DNA of 64,000 nt from Artemia franciscana (GCF_032884065.1 NW_027062617.1:930001-994000); one strand, 5' to 3'; counted from the first letter of the stretch, positions 49,142 through 60,814 are shown. The notes: a model not told the origin generated them from the letters alone. Program-made: numbers and translations.

Positions 49142-49770
49142 AATCGGGTAGATGGCGCTGTTGCGCTAGCACAGCTGCAGAGCCCATCTACCAAGTTTAG
49201 CTTAATAGTGCCCAATTTATGTGTGCTGGTTCGTCAATGGCGTGACCAGTTAAAGCAGTGGCTATCCTGACAGTTTTCTGTGCAATCAATATGCAAATTA
49301 AGTACAGGAAAGATACTTTATTTGACCTTTCTTCACCCCTGTATACGGTGGCGCCATCTACCTTTTTGAACTTGGTGACTTTTAATAATTTTTTAGATGT
49401 CAGCACTGTTCACAGCAGAGCTTCCCTCGTGGAACCGAGTAACTTGTCCGCTCTAAGTGACACCCACGCCAATGTAGGCAGACCGACTGAATCGAGTCTC
49501 ACAGACCTACCCGTAATCGTACGCTTCGACAGTTTGCCCGTTAACGACTATGCCAATGAGCCGCCTCCCATCATAAGACCTGTTACTTTCAACGCTCGTC
49601 GTGGCCTTCCTAACTTCCTCGTTTGCAACACCAGATCGCTGTGCTACAAAACAGAAGATTTTGAAGCTGTTATTCGCCACTGTTATTTTCTTTTTTTTGT
49701 GTTAGTTTGTTATTTAGCATAGTGAAGCAACGCAAATTAGCTGTTACCTACGATGTTGTTTAAATAAACC
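49142..49770 (+). mobile_element. Short element carrying the 5' part of a CR1/L2-like LINE ORF, inserted in the LINE
   Basis: It interrupts the host LINE between its LMDI and LRSTAKAMG codons. A 154-codon frame (49258-49722) contains LPNFLVCNTRSLCYKTEDFE, which resembles the start of the endonuclease domain in CR1/Jockey/L2 elements (usual form: NVRSL.NK.DEL). After that the frame becomes hydrophobic and ends, and 'gtttaaataaacc' gives a possible poly-A signal. No catalytic endonuclease or RT follows, so this looks like an internally deleted, non-autonomous derivative. A (TC)n run takes the place of a tail. Confidence 0.55.
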
Positions 49771-49909
<139 letters not shown>

Positions 49910-50745
49910 GGAGCACAGCAAAGGCAATGGGACACCATGGAATAAAATGGGCAGGAAAAACTCTCCTAGACTTGGATTATGCTAATGATTTAAGCATCCT
50001 AGAGGAAAGTGTGAGCAAAATGAATGAATTTTTAGAGGTTTTGCGAGTTCCGGGGTCTAGAATAGGTTTGAAAATTACTGTTAAGAAGACTAGATCGCTA
50101 AGGCTAGGAATAAGTAAAGATGAAAAGGCGACGTTGAGTAACGAAAAGATTATTATTAAAGACCGAAGATGTTAAAAGTAGAATAGACAAAGTTCAGGAT
50201 TTTTTTTTAACAGTCGAAAAAAGTTTAGCAGAATAGGAAGATAAGTCAAGGAGCCAAGATTAGAATATTGGAGGCTACAGTGATGACAGTGACCAAATAT
50301 GGTTCTGAAGCATGGGCGCTCAAAAAACGGAAGAAAACTTACCAGACATTTTTTTTTTCCAGAAAAATTGCCAACGTATTGTTTTGGGCACCCGACTAAC
50401 CGACAGCATTTCAAACAGAAGACGGTGCAAAAAGTGTGGTTCGATCCCGATTTCTCGGGCTATAGTGAGAGAAAGGTTGAGATGCCTAGGCCAAGTTCTA
50501 CAGATTAAGGATAACAGATTGCCAAAGATTGTCTTTTTCGGCCAATCATCTAGGGCTAAACAGAAAGCTGGTCGTCCACAGCTGGGGTGGGAGGATGTCG
50601 TAAAGAAATATTTAAGGGAAATACAAACTTCAGGGAGGATGTACAGAGGGAACTTTGAATAGATTGGGATGGAAGAAGAGCGTGTGTTGCTGTGTTGGCC
50701 TCGTGCGGCTTGGTACTGCAGTGAGTTGTTAGTAGTAGCATTACT

Positions 50746-51009
50746 AGTCCCTTCTGCACTTACAATGATGAATATGGACCGAGCTTATTTCTTTATTCTT
50801 TCTTGGAAGGAAAATGATAATAATTATTCAGGATAATAGTTAAAAATAAAAATAAAAATTATTCAGGATAATGCGATTCTGGAACTCATCCAGAACCACA
50901 TGCTTAGATGCCAAACAAATAAAGTCAGAACTTGTTTCTCATGCTTTAATGTTATCTTTTCTTTTTTACTGCCCTTTAAAAAACTTTTCCCCCTTTATTG
51001 AGTATTTAC
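50746..51009. other. Intron sequence next to an exon
   Basis: AT-rich; nothing recognised. The exon's donor is at 51009-51008. Confidence 0.6.
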
Positions 51010-51176
51010 CCTTCTTTTTTAGTCTGTTGATGCCTCGCAATTTCCTCTAAAGTGGCAAAACTTCCTCTGCAAAAGCTGCAATCATATTCTTTTATAGGAT
51101 GGACGTCCAAGTGATCTTTCAAGTCACGTAAACTTTTGAATTCTAACCCACAATCCAAGTTTTGACAAAGAAAAAC
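51010..51176 (-). CDS. C2H2 zinc-finger gene, exon 2 of those visible
   Basis: 167 nt: 55 codons from phase 0, with GG left over. The acceptor is CTTCTTTTTTAG at 51177 and the donor is GAAGG|GTAAAT. The first finger is C-x4-C-x12-H-x3-H (Cys4, Cys9, His22, His26; CQNLDC...HLDVH). The second has Cys33, Cys36 and His49, but the expected fourth ligand at residue 53 is Lys (HQQTK). This finger may therefore bind zinc weakly or use another ligand. Joining to exon 28631-28840 makes a Gly codon and the linker KKEGEHIC, of normal length for an inter-finger linker. The upstream join to exon 53698-53844 gives HKEEKVFLC, also a normal linker. No frame of this exon is long enough to stand out on length alone; it was found by motif and splice signals. 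Confidence 0.85.
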
Positions 51177-51664
51177 CTAAAAAAGAAGAATATTCTTAAT
51201 GAGATTGATAATTGATTACAAAATAATTATTCCTAATGCAAATAAAAAAAAAAAAAAAAACACTTAATAAGGCTCTGATCACACTTATGCTAAGCAAGGC
51301 ATTTACCTCTGCTCATCATCACTTTAGACCAATCAGGGCTGCTTATAAAAGATGAAGCATATTATGATTGGTTAATAATGATTATACCTAGACAATAATG
51401 TCAAGCTAAGCAAGGCTGTGAATTTGACTTGAGAAGAATTGGTCTGCATGCATCGTTTCTTTTAAAATCATGTAGATACACTTTTCAAGATTCTACACTC
51501 GCCGTAGTTTTCTATTTGCATGCAGTTTTTGAATGCAGAGATATGTAGATTAGAACAAACGTTAATGCTTAGAAGAATTTTTTCTAGACTTTTTTCAAAT
51601 AATAAACCCACCGCAAATCTATTGCATTATACAGAGTACCAGCTACATAGTATGTGCTTATTTA
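51177..51664. other. Intron sequence, no feature recognised
   Basis: Part of the 2521-bp intron 51177-53697. It has an A-run at 51248-51260. Confidence 0.6.
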
Positions 51665-52460
51665 GAAGTTGTGGTAGTGTGGCAGCAAATCACGGCTTCA
51701 AGCGCTGCTCTCAAGGTCCAACAAAAATCAGAAGGTTTTGGACTCAATATCAACGCCAGTAAAACCAAAGGCATGGCAACTAGCGGTTCACCTATGAACA
51801 TCAAATGTGGTAATAACGACGTGGAACAAGTGGTCCATTTCAAATATCTTGGCAGCATCATCGAGAACACGGGATCCACAGCCAAAGAAGTCATCACCCG
51901 AATTGGACAGGCTAGCAGCACCTTCAACAGACTCAAAAAAGTTTGGAGATCGAGTACTTTCTCTCTCCGGCTTAAGCTCCGCCTGTTCAACAGCAACGTC
52001 CTGTCCGTCCTCCTCTATGCATCTGAAACATGGCGTCTCAATCAAGAACAGGAGAGGAGAATTCAGTCGTTTGAAAACATGTGCCTACGTAGACTTCTCG
52101 GCATCCATTGGACCCAGAAGGTAACGAACGAGCACATTAGTAAAATCCCAGGTCAACCGTCCCTCATCGATACCATATGAAGGCGCAGATGGAGCTACCT
52201 CGGACATGTGCTGCGCATGGGCAATTCCAAAATTCCCAAGTGTACTTTTTTTCTGGTTACCCGAGGGCATCCGTCACAGAGGAAGACCCAAAAATACACT
52301 CCGTCGTACCTACAACAACGACCTGTGGCACCTTCGTGCCTCAATACAGCCGGAGTGGAAAGACGTCGTCGCAGCCGCAAGTTTCAGAGACGACTGGAGA
52401 CTCTTCTTGGACGCCCTGGGCGCCTCTGGAGGCATAAGAGGATCTAAGCTAAGGTAAGGT
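51665..52460 (+). pseudogene. RTE-like LINE reverse-transcriptase C-terminal half, 5'-truncated
   Basis: A 169-codon frame holds EGFGLNINASKTKGMATSGS, VVHFKYLGSIIENTGSTAKE, FNRLKKVWRSSTFSLRLKLR and SETWRLNQEQERRIQSFENM, ending at a stop after PSLIDTI. Homology continues in shifted frames: RRWSYLGHVLRMGNSKIPK, then RGRPKNTLRRTYNNDL, PEWKDVVAAASFRDDWRLFL and DALGASGGIRGSKLR. At least two frameshifts. The YADD box lies upstream of the truncation. The 3' end 'gatctaagctaaggtaagg' matches the fragment at 6755-7115. It lies in an intron, antisense to the zinc-finger gene. Confidence 0.85.
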
Positions 52461-53344
52461 AGTGCCTATCAACACATAAGATTTCCAAAAAAAAAGATAA
52501 CCCGAGAACTTATCAACCAGGCAGTATGTCATAATATATTAACGTAGAAATGCTGCATATTGTAAAAATACAATCCTTTCAAAACCCATTCCTTCAAAAC
52601 AGATAACTTTGTCGACCGTTCATGAATACAATTCTTCCCTTAGCTTATTGCCAGGATTGAGAAGGGGGTGATTATCATAAAAAAGATCCTGAATAATATA
52701 AGCAGTATCTGATTGGTTGACTACTCAGCAAGACTGGATGGAATTCTCGAAATTTTTAGTGAGCGTGCCAACACAACATTCCGGGGTGTATGTTCTTTTA
52801 GAACCACGTAATTAATTACAGAAATCAACTGAATAAAGCTACAATTTTTTCATTCAGTGTTCCTATCTTAAGGCAATTATTACTAGAGAGTGATCAAACA
52901 AGCCATACAAAATGATGCGGCACAGACAAGACAGTATCTGTCTTTGAACGTCCACCAGCGTATACAGGATTCGTCCTAATCGTTGGGAAGCTTTCTTAAG
53001 GCTCCGGGATCATTAAAAAGTAAGAGGGTAGGGATATTATTTAAAAACTAATTTTAAAACCACAGAGAAAGAATAAAAACTAAAACTGAGACCAAACAGT
53101 ATTGACGATTTTGTTCAGGTGCCAAACGATTCACAAATTCGAATAAATACTGTCACCGTTTTCCATACAGAATGGCGCAAAAATAAGAGACTAAAATCCC
53201 GACTTACATACGGACACAAAATGACAAGGAAACACAAGGGTTGACCTGCATTGAGCCAAACAAATTAAAAAAAAAATCCATTTCTCTCCATTCAATTTTC
53301 ATCCATTTAAATTTCATAATTTTTCTCTTTTTCTGTTCGGTCAA
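52461..53344. other. Intron sequence, no feature recognised
   Basis: AT-rich sequence without a recognised repeat. Confidence 0.5.
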
Positions 53345-53690
53345 AGCCGCCTAGCCGAAAGGTTAGGCACTACACTTGAAATTCTGAGGACAAGGGATTC
53401 AAGTCCTGGTGTCGCTGCTTATTTGGTTTGGAATAGGGGTCAATAGTGTAACTGTGTAAGCTCAACTAGAATCAACCCAGCCCTAAATGGGCACCTGGAG
53501 AGATCTGGGGGAAAAACACGGGAAACGTTGGATGATTTGCCCACTATCACGCATTGCATTCCTGGCCGAAGGCAAAAAATCAGGAGATCGGTACCTACGC
53601 TATGCAGACCATTGGTCAACATGCAAAACAGTTAAGCTGAAGTCTTTGGACAAAGCCCTTGGTTACAAAAATGTCTTCATAATTTGTTAA
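53345..53690 (+). mobile_element. tRNA-Ser-headed SINE
   Basis: The first about 73 bp are tRNA-like: A box 'tagccgaaaggttaggc', a CTTGAAA loop (TGA, Ser-type) and B box 'gattcaagtcc'. A body follows with 'caacccagccctaaatgggc', 'acctggagagatctgggg' and 'aggagatcggtacctacgct'. It ends close to, or at, the donor side of the zinc-finger exon (53697). No terminal duplication was identified. The body class (V, CORE, Deu or other) was not determined. Confidence 0.65.
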
Positions 53691-53697
53691 TACTTAC

Positions 53698-53844
53698 TTT
53701 TTCTTCTTTATGGATAGATAAATGGCTTCTATAGTCGCGATATTTGGTAAATACTTCTCCACAGACTAAACAGCTAAAGGTAATATCACTTGAATTTCTA
53801 CTGGGATTATTCAACAGGCATGTTCGAATAGTTGCAGGCCATTC
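53698..53844 (-). CDS. C2H2 zinc-finger gene, exon 1 of those visible
   Basis: 147 nt, exactly 49 codons, phase 0 at both ends. The acceptor is TTTTTTGCAG at 53845 and the donor is AAAAA|GTAAGT, a near-consensus splice site. A 24-residue Ser/Asn-rich lead (starting EWPATIRT) precedes one canonical finger: Cys25, Cys28, His41, His45 (CLVC...HLSIH). The tail KEEK joins to VFLC of the next exon to make a linker of the usual length. It opens with an acceptor rather than a start codon, so earlier exons must lie at higher coordinates, probably beyond 64000. I found none in 53845-64000. Confidence 0.85.
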
Positions 53845-54494
53845 CTGCAAAAAAGGAAGGGTGAGTCCCTTTTCGTGCTATCATCTCACTTTTGTAAGTG
53901 ATTAGCTATCTTTGTGAGGGGCACAAATTGAATTTTGGCAATATTTTTTCCTTGAAAAAAATAAAACAGTCATATCTTGCAAGGAAAGATTTTTCATATG
54001 AAAAATACTGACAAAAAGGCATGGAAAAAGCGTGAAACGTTGAATTTTCAGACACTTATTAGCCGAAACTTATCTCTCAGAGGTCTCTTAGTATAACTAC
54101 TGACCCTTCAAAAGTCTGTAGCAATGAAGCACATCGCTCAGTTTTCATTTGTTTTGTTTTTTGTTTTTTTGCATATTTATAATTTACACATTTACAATTT
54201 AAACCGTCAACAAAAAAGGAAAATAAATTGGAATTTTCTAAAACAACAAAAAAATGACCAAAGCGATTGTAATACATAACGAATAAATGTTTTAAATTGC
54301 TCTGCAGAATAATTAGACTTTAGAAAAAAAAAATTCTGACAGTGATTTGACCAATATGCTACGATACTGGTTACTATACCATATTTCGTTACATTATACT
54401 ATATCAAATAATTATATTAATTTTCATTGGTTTTCTAACTACATTGTATTTTTGTTACTGCCAAGCCTAAGACCATGCTGGACGACAGGCGTAA
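53845..54494. other. No feature recognised
   Basis: AT-rich sequence upstream of the exon (in gene orientation, intron). Confidence 0.5.
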
Positions 54495-55978
54495 GAAGAA
54501 CAAGAGCTAAGAGCTCACATGGCATTTGTGCTGAGGTCAAAAGAGCCAAGAACTCATAGGGCATGAGCTCTAGTAAAATTCTAGGAATCAATAGATTAAT
54601 TTAAAAGAAAAATCAGAGGCTTAATGCCGGTCGAGATTTAAAATAAGAACTCTGAGACACGAGGCCCTTCTAAATATCAAAATTCATTAAGATCGGATCA
54701 CCCACTCGTAAGTTAAAAATATCTTGTTCTTATAATTCTTCCTCTTCCTTCAGCCCCCCCCCCCCTCAGATGGTAGAATCAAGGAAAAACAACTTTATCA
54801 AGTCAATTTGTGCAGGTCCCTGAAACAACTACCAATTTTCATCGTCTTAGCACGTCCAGAAGCACCAAACTCGCCAAAGCACTGAATCCCCCTAACTCCC
54901 CAAAAGAGAGTCGATCCAGTCCGATTACGTAAATCACGTATCTATGACGAATACTTATTGTACGCACCGAGTTTCATCCCGATCTCTCCACTCTAAGCGT
55001 TTTCCAAGATTTCCGGTTCCCCCAATTCCCCCCCCCAATGATACTGGATCCGGCCGGGATTTAAAATAAGAGATCTGAGTTACGAGGTCCTTCAGAATAT
55101 GAAATTTAATTAAGATCAGATTACTCCTTCGTAAGTTAAAAATACCTGATTTTTTCTAATTTTTCAGAATTAACCCTCCCCTAAACTCCCCAAAGAGAGC
55201 GAATCCATTCCGGTTATGTCAGTCAGTTATCAAGGACTTGTGCTTATTTTTCCCACCAAGTTTCATCCCGATCCCTCTACTCTATGCGTTTTCCAAGATT
55301 TTAGGTTCCCCCCCTCGAACCCCCCCCCCCCCGATGTCACCGGATCTGGTCGAGATTTAAAATAATAAAAGCTCTGAGACACAATATCCTTATAAATATC
55401 AAATTTCATTAAGATCCGATCACACGTTCGTAAGTAGAAAATACCTCAATTTTTCTAATTTTTCCGCATTAACACCCCCTCCAACTCCCCCAAAGAGATC
55501 GGATTCAGTCCGATTATGTCAATCACGTATCTAGGACTTGTGCTTATTCTTCCCACCAAGTTTCATCCTGATATCTCCACTCTAAGCGTTTTCCAAGATT
55601 TCCGGTCTCCCCAACTCCCCCCAATGGCACTGGATCCATTCGAGATTTAAAATAAGAGATTTCTGAGTTACGAGATCCTTCTAAATATGAAATTTCATTA
55701 AGATCCGATCACTCCTTTGTAAGTTAAAAATACTTCAATTTTTCTAATTTTTCAGAATTAACCCTCCCCCCAATTACCCCAAAGAGAGCGAATCCATTCC
55801 GATTGTGTCAATTACATATCTAGGACTTGTGCTTATTCCCACCTAGTTTCATCTGGATCACTCCACTCTAAGCGTTTTCCAAGATTTTAGGTTCCCCCTC
55901 AAACTCTCCCATTGTCACCGGATCCGGTTGGGATTTAAAATAAAAGCTCTGAGACACGACATCTTTCTAAATATCAAA

Positions 55979-57675
55979 TCAAACAGTTCGTGGTAACGAA
56001 CTGTAGTAAGGAGCGACCCGGCTCAATAGTAACCAAAACTCTAAAAAATGGAATTTTGATACCAATAGCTACATCATAAAAATTGCATTTTAATGCTGAT
56101 TTTAAATATATAAGTTTCATCAAGTTTAGTCTTACCAATCAAAAGTTACGAGCCTGAAAAAATTAGCCTTATTTTAGAAAATAGGGGGAAACACCCCCTA
56201 AAATTCATAGAATCTTACCAATTACGAAATTACGAAAATCATACCATCAGATTCAGCGTATCAGAGAACCCTGTTGTAGAAGTTTCAAGCTACTATCTAC
56301 AAAAATGTAAAATTTTGTATTTTTTGCCAGAAGGCAGATCACGGATGCGTGTTTATTTGTTTGTCTGTTTTTTTTCCCAGGGGTGATCGTATCGACCCAG
56401 TGGTCCTAGAATGTTGCGAGAGGGCTCATTCTAACGGAAATGAAAAGTTCTAGCGCCATTTTTAAGTGACCAAAAAATTTGACGGCACCTAGGCCCCCTC
56501 CTACGCTAAATATTTTCCCAAAGTCAACGGATCAAAATTCTGAGATAGCCATTTTATTCAGCGTAGTCGAAAAATCTTATAACTATGTCTTTGGGGACGA
56601 CTTACTCCCACACAGTCCCCGTGGGAGGGGCTACAAGTTACAAACTTTGACCAGTGCTTACATATAGTAATGGTTACTGGGAAGTCTACAGACGTTTTAA
56701 GGGAGATTTTTTGGTTGGGGGAGTGGTTGAGAAGAGGGAGATGTTTTGGGGGAACTTTCCATCGAGGAAATTGTCATGGGGGAAGAAAATTTCCATGAAG
56801 GGAGCGCAGGATTTTCTAACATTATTTAAAAAAACACAATGTAAAAATAAATATGAAAAAGTTCTTTCAACTGGAAGTAAGGAGCAGCATTAAAACTTAA
56901 AACGAACAGAAATTATTGTGCATATGAGGGGCTCACCTCCTCCTAATACCTCGCTCTTTACGCTAAAGTATTTTTAGTAATTTCAACTATTTATTCTACG
57001 GCTTTTGTGATTCAGGGGTCAATCTTAATGAATTGGGACAAAATTTAAGCTTTAGCGCGGTACTGACGAGGGGGTGAACCCCTCATATATGTAATAAAAA
57101 CATGAGAATACAAAAGTTCGTTACGTAAGCTAATTTATAAGTTACGTATATCTTTTGCTAATAAAAACAATCGGAAAAATTAAAAGTTCTAGTTGCCTTT
57201 TTAAGTAACCAAAAAAACGGAGGGCAACTAGACTTCCTCCCCCGCTCGTTTTTTCTCAAAATCATTCGATCAAAACTAAGAGAAAGCCATTTAGCCAAAA
57301 AAATAAATATGCAAATTTCGTTTTAATTATTCCTCTGCGGAGAGCCAAAATCAAAACATGCATTGATTCAAAAACGTTCAGAAATTAAATAAAAAAAAAC
57401 AGGTTTTTTTAACTGAAAGTAAGGAGCGACATTAAAACTTAAAACGAATAGAAATTACTTCGTATATGAAAGGGGCTGCTTCCTCATCAACGCCCCGCTC
57501 TTTACGCTAAAGTTTTTTACTGTTTTAAAAAGAAGAGTTGAGAGAAAGAGTCAAACTTTAGCGTAAAGAGCGGGGGGTTGATGAGGAAGCAGCCCCTTTC
57601 ATATACGAAGTAATTTCTGTTCGTTTTAAGTTTTAATGTCGCTCCTTACTTTCAGTTAAAAAAACTTTTTTTTTT
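55979..57675 (+). mobile_element. R1 element, full length, nested in R2
   Basis: Its ends are defined by the host R2 unit on both sides. It starts at TCAAACAGTTCGTGGTAACG and ends after 'ctttcagttaaaaaaac' plus a T-run. A 3-4 bp AAT(T) target duplication is possible. It carries an extra foldback arm (57405-57668) not present in the 13672-15167 copy. No protein is encoded. Confidence 0.8.
57405..57668. repeat. 264-bp foldback, arms about 110 bp
   Basis: The left arm 'tttaactgaaagtaaggagc ... gctctttacgctaaagtttt' and the right arm 'aactttagcgtaaagagcgg ... gctccttactttcagttaaa' are near-perfect reverse complements around a short spacer (actgttttaaaaagaagagt). Single arms of the same sequence occur at 13672, 41507 and in 32580-33925. 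Confidence 0.9.
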
Positions 57676-58476
57676 AATTTCATTAAGATCCGATCACCCG
57701 TTCGTAAGTTAAAAATACCTCGATTTTTCGAATTAACACCCCCTCCAACTCCCCCAAAGAGATCTGATTCAGTCTGATTATGTCAATCACGTATCTAGGA
57801 CTTGTGCTTAGTCTTCCCACCAAGTTTTATCCTGATGTCTCCTCTCTAAGCGTTTTCCAGGATTTCCGGTCCCCCCAACTCCCCCCAATGACACTGGATC
57901 CGGTCAGGATTTAAAATAAGAGATCTGAGTTACAAGGTCCTTCTAAATATGAAATTTTATTAAGATCCGATCACTCCTTCGTAAGTTAAAAATACCTCAT
58001 TTTTTCTAATTTTTCAGAATTAACCCTCCCCCCACCTCCCCCAAAAAGAGCGAATCCATTCCGGTTATGTCAATTACGTATCAAGGATTTGTGCTTATGT
58101 TTCCCATCAAGTTTCATCCCGATCCCTCCACTCAAAGCGTTTTCCAAGATTTTAGGTTCTCCCCTCCAGCTCCCCTCAATGTCACCGGATCCGGTCGGGA
58201 TTCAAAATAAGAGCTTTGAGGCAGGATATCTTTCTAAATATCAAATTACATTAAGATCCGATCACCCCGTTCGTAAGTTAAAAATACCTCATTTTTTCTA
58301 ATCTTCCGAATTAACCACCCCCCCCCCCCAGATGGTTGAATCTGAGAAAAGACTATTTCTAATTTAATCTGGTCTGGTCCCTGATACGCCTGCCAAATTT
58401 CATCGTCCTAGCTTATCTGGAAGTGCCTAAACTTGCAAAACAAGGACCGACAGACCGACAGAATTTGCGATCGCTA

Positions 58477-58506
58477 TATGGCACTTGGTATTTACCAAGT
58501 GCCATA
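58477..58506. repeat. Perfect 14-bp hairpin at the R2 3' end
   Basis: TATGGCACTTGGTA, a TT loop and its exact complement. The ATATGGCACTTG core also appears 30 bp from the R2 left end in other copies (ATATGGCACTTGTG), so the two subterminal regions share sequence. Confidence 0.85.
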
Positions 58507-59084
58507 AAAATAAAACACAGCATTTACTGTGTTTTCTTTCCGACTGGAAAAAAAACAGTTTGCCCCCTTACACCAAAAAACATGTCCCCTTACACCTCCC
58601 CCCCCCCAAACAAAAGAAAAACTAATATTTTCAACAATTTTCCTGAGCTGTGAGATAAGCCCGGGTGTACCTACTAAGGTACACATAAAATACGTGATTT
58701 TCGACGAATCCCATTGACACTGATTGTGAGCAATCTCTGTAATGAAATATAGTGCCTTGCCTCTAGGCAAAATAAAGCGTAGTTGTTATTGTGACCATCC
58801 CATAACCAACTTGCTGAACTGACCACAGTATTGCCCTGCTCTATAGCATCATTTCAGATCAGCTCAGTTATTGGCTGATCAATAGTCAGTTCAATTACTG
58901 GCATGCTGAATCTTACCGACAATCTCATTAATTTATAGTATATGTCTTTATATAAAAAAATATAATAGCCTAACGACAGCAACCCATAACTCATAATTTA
59001 AAACAAAAGTTAAGGGTTGCTCAACGTGAGGAGGAGAATGAAGCTACAAAAGGGCAGCGAAAAAAGGCTAGAAATTAAAAACCT
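58507..59084. other. Short hairpin, otherwise unassigned
   Basis: A 9-bp hairpin (AAAACACAG/CTGTGTTTT) at about 58511-58534, directly after the R2 hairpin. The rest is AT-rich, with no exon seen. Confidence 0.5.
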
Positions 59085-59695
59085 AGAAATTAACTCATAA
59101 ATAAAGACTCAAAATACAATTCTGTGAGGGACTGTGGGGGAGTAAGTCGTCCCAAAAGACATAGTTATTAGGTTTTTAGACTGCTGAATAAAATGGCTAT
59201 TTCAGAATTTTGATCCGGTGACTTTGGGGAAAATGAGCGTGGGAGGGGGCCTAGGAGCCCTCCAGTTTTTGGTCACTTAAAAAGGGCACTACGACTTTTA
59301 ATTTCCGTTAGAATGAGCCCTCTCGCGACATTCTAGGACCACTGGGTCGATACGATCATCCTTGGAAAAAAAATTCTTGTAGATAGGAGCTTGAAACTTC
59401 TACTGTAGGGTTCTCTGATACGCTAAATCTAATGGTGTGATTTTCGTTAAGATTCTATGGCTTTTAAAGGGTGTTTCCCCCCTATTCTCTAATGCAAGGC
59501 AAATTTTCAAAGGCTCTGTAACTTTTGATGGGTAAGTCTAAACTTGAAACTTATATAATTAAAATCAGCATTAAAATGCAATTCTTTTGATGTACCTATT
59601 GTTATAAAAATTCCGTTTTTTAGAGTTTCGGTTACTATTGAGCCGGGTCGCTCCTTACTACAGTTCGTTACCACGAACTGTTTGATTCTATCCAG
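59085..59695 (-). mobile_element. R1 element, truncated
   Basis: The right end is the R1 terminus in reverse (ends TTTGA at 59695). Leftward: 'agccgggtcgctccttacta', 'cccctattctctaatgcaag', 'gagccctctcgcgacattct', 'gactgtgggggagtaagtcg'. It stops near 59085. Confidence 0.75.
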
Positions 59696-59699
59696 GTAA

Positions 59700-60115
59700 T
59701 CAAATTTATCGATTCCCTGTTACGTAAAATCACCACTTCACCCTCATTTATTCCTAATTGACAAGACGTAATATTTTTCACCCTAGATTCTGAAAACAAT
59801 CAAAGGTCACTCAGTTTTCAAAAAATATTATCTAGGACACTAAATTCATCAGCATAATCCAAGTCTAGGAGAGTTTTATCTTCCAAATTTGATACCACTT
59901 TCTCCCGAGGCCTTTGCCATGCTCTCTAAGAAAAAGTGCATCAAAAGAGCCCATGTAACCGGGGATACCTGGATAACTCCTCATTATACACCAAATCAGC
60001 TACTAACCTCACTTCCTACATTAACCACAGTAATATTATTTTTGGGCATAGAACTAATCACATTAGTGTATTTATGAGGAATGCTACACAAGGATAAAAC
60101 ATTCACTAAAGCTTT
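59700..60115 (-). pseudogene. LINE reverse-transcriptase remnant (YADE variant)
   Basis: The minus strand reads NNITVV-like and WALLMHFF-like blocks upstream, then KTLLDLDYADEFSVLDN, where the YADD box has become YADE, and after a stop NITSCQLGINEGEVVI-like. Related to, but distinct from, the 46470-50745 family. Several stops. It abuts the R1 terminus at 59695. Confidence 0.6.
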
Positions 60116-60814
60116 TCGGCTAAACAAAATGCCTGTTCATTATCTATAAAACTTACAAATAAAAGGGTCTGATGATGAGTGATGGCTCAGACACTTCTCA
60201 ATTATTAATGTAGAGTAGAAAAGTTGGTTAGTAGACTGGTTAGTGGCAAATACCGTACTCACTCTTACTGCATTTCTTATCTCTGATAAAAAAAAATTAA
60301 AAAAAAACGCGGGGATAATAATTAAAATTGAAAAAATCAGAATATAATTCCAGTTTCTAAGATGAAGTTTAAACTTATTTCTAAACTATGTATGTGATAC
60401 AAAATTTTCCTAAAATAAAAACAGTCAATATGAAAATTATTGTCTCTACCTCTTTAGAAAAACTACAGAAAAATAAAATTATTTTCAACACTTACTGATT
60501 TTTACTCATTGGATGAAACGCTTAATGATAAACTAAGCAAAATTTACAAATTGATAAATAACAATCAATAAACAATGGTGTTGCCTTCAATATTGTTGAT
60601 GAGTGTAATAATGGAGACTAGAGAATACACACTATTGATAAATAATCACATAACTAACTTGATAAATATAATTAATAAATTACTATTCTCTGATGAAAAC
60701 CTCTGAGGGAATTATCAAAATTGGAAACTTGGAAAAATGATTCCAGTTTCTGAGATAAATTGCAAACTTTTTCAAACAAATTATGTATTCGATCCAATTT
60801 TTCTTTTGGAAAAA
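60116..60814. other. No feature recognised
   Basis: AT-rich sequence. 'ttctctgataaaacctct' phrases recur near 60285, 60690 and 61720 with 'attccagtttctaag', suggesting a diverged repeat. Confidence 0.45.

Larger units (their letters stand above)
54495..58506 (+). mobile_element. R2 element, full length, with a nested R1 insertion
   Basis: The left end is 'aagaacaagagctaagagct' and the right end is a perfect hairpin at 58477-58506. Internal units of about 284-298 bp are marked by 'aagtttcatcccgatc'-type sites at 54970, 55260, 55558, 55846, 57826 and 58110. R1 (55979-57675) splits one unit between 'ctaaatatcaaa' and 'tttcattaagatccgatc'. Without it the element is about 2.3 kb. Non-coding. Three copies of the family are in this window. 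Confidence 0.8.
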
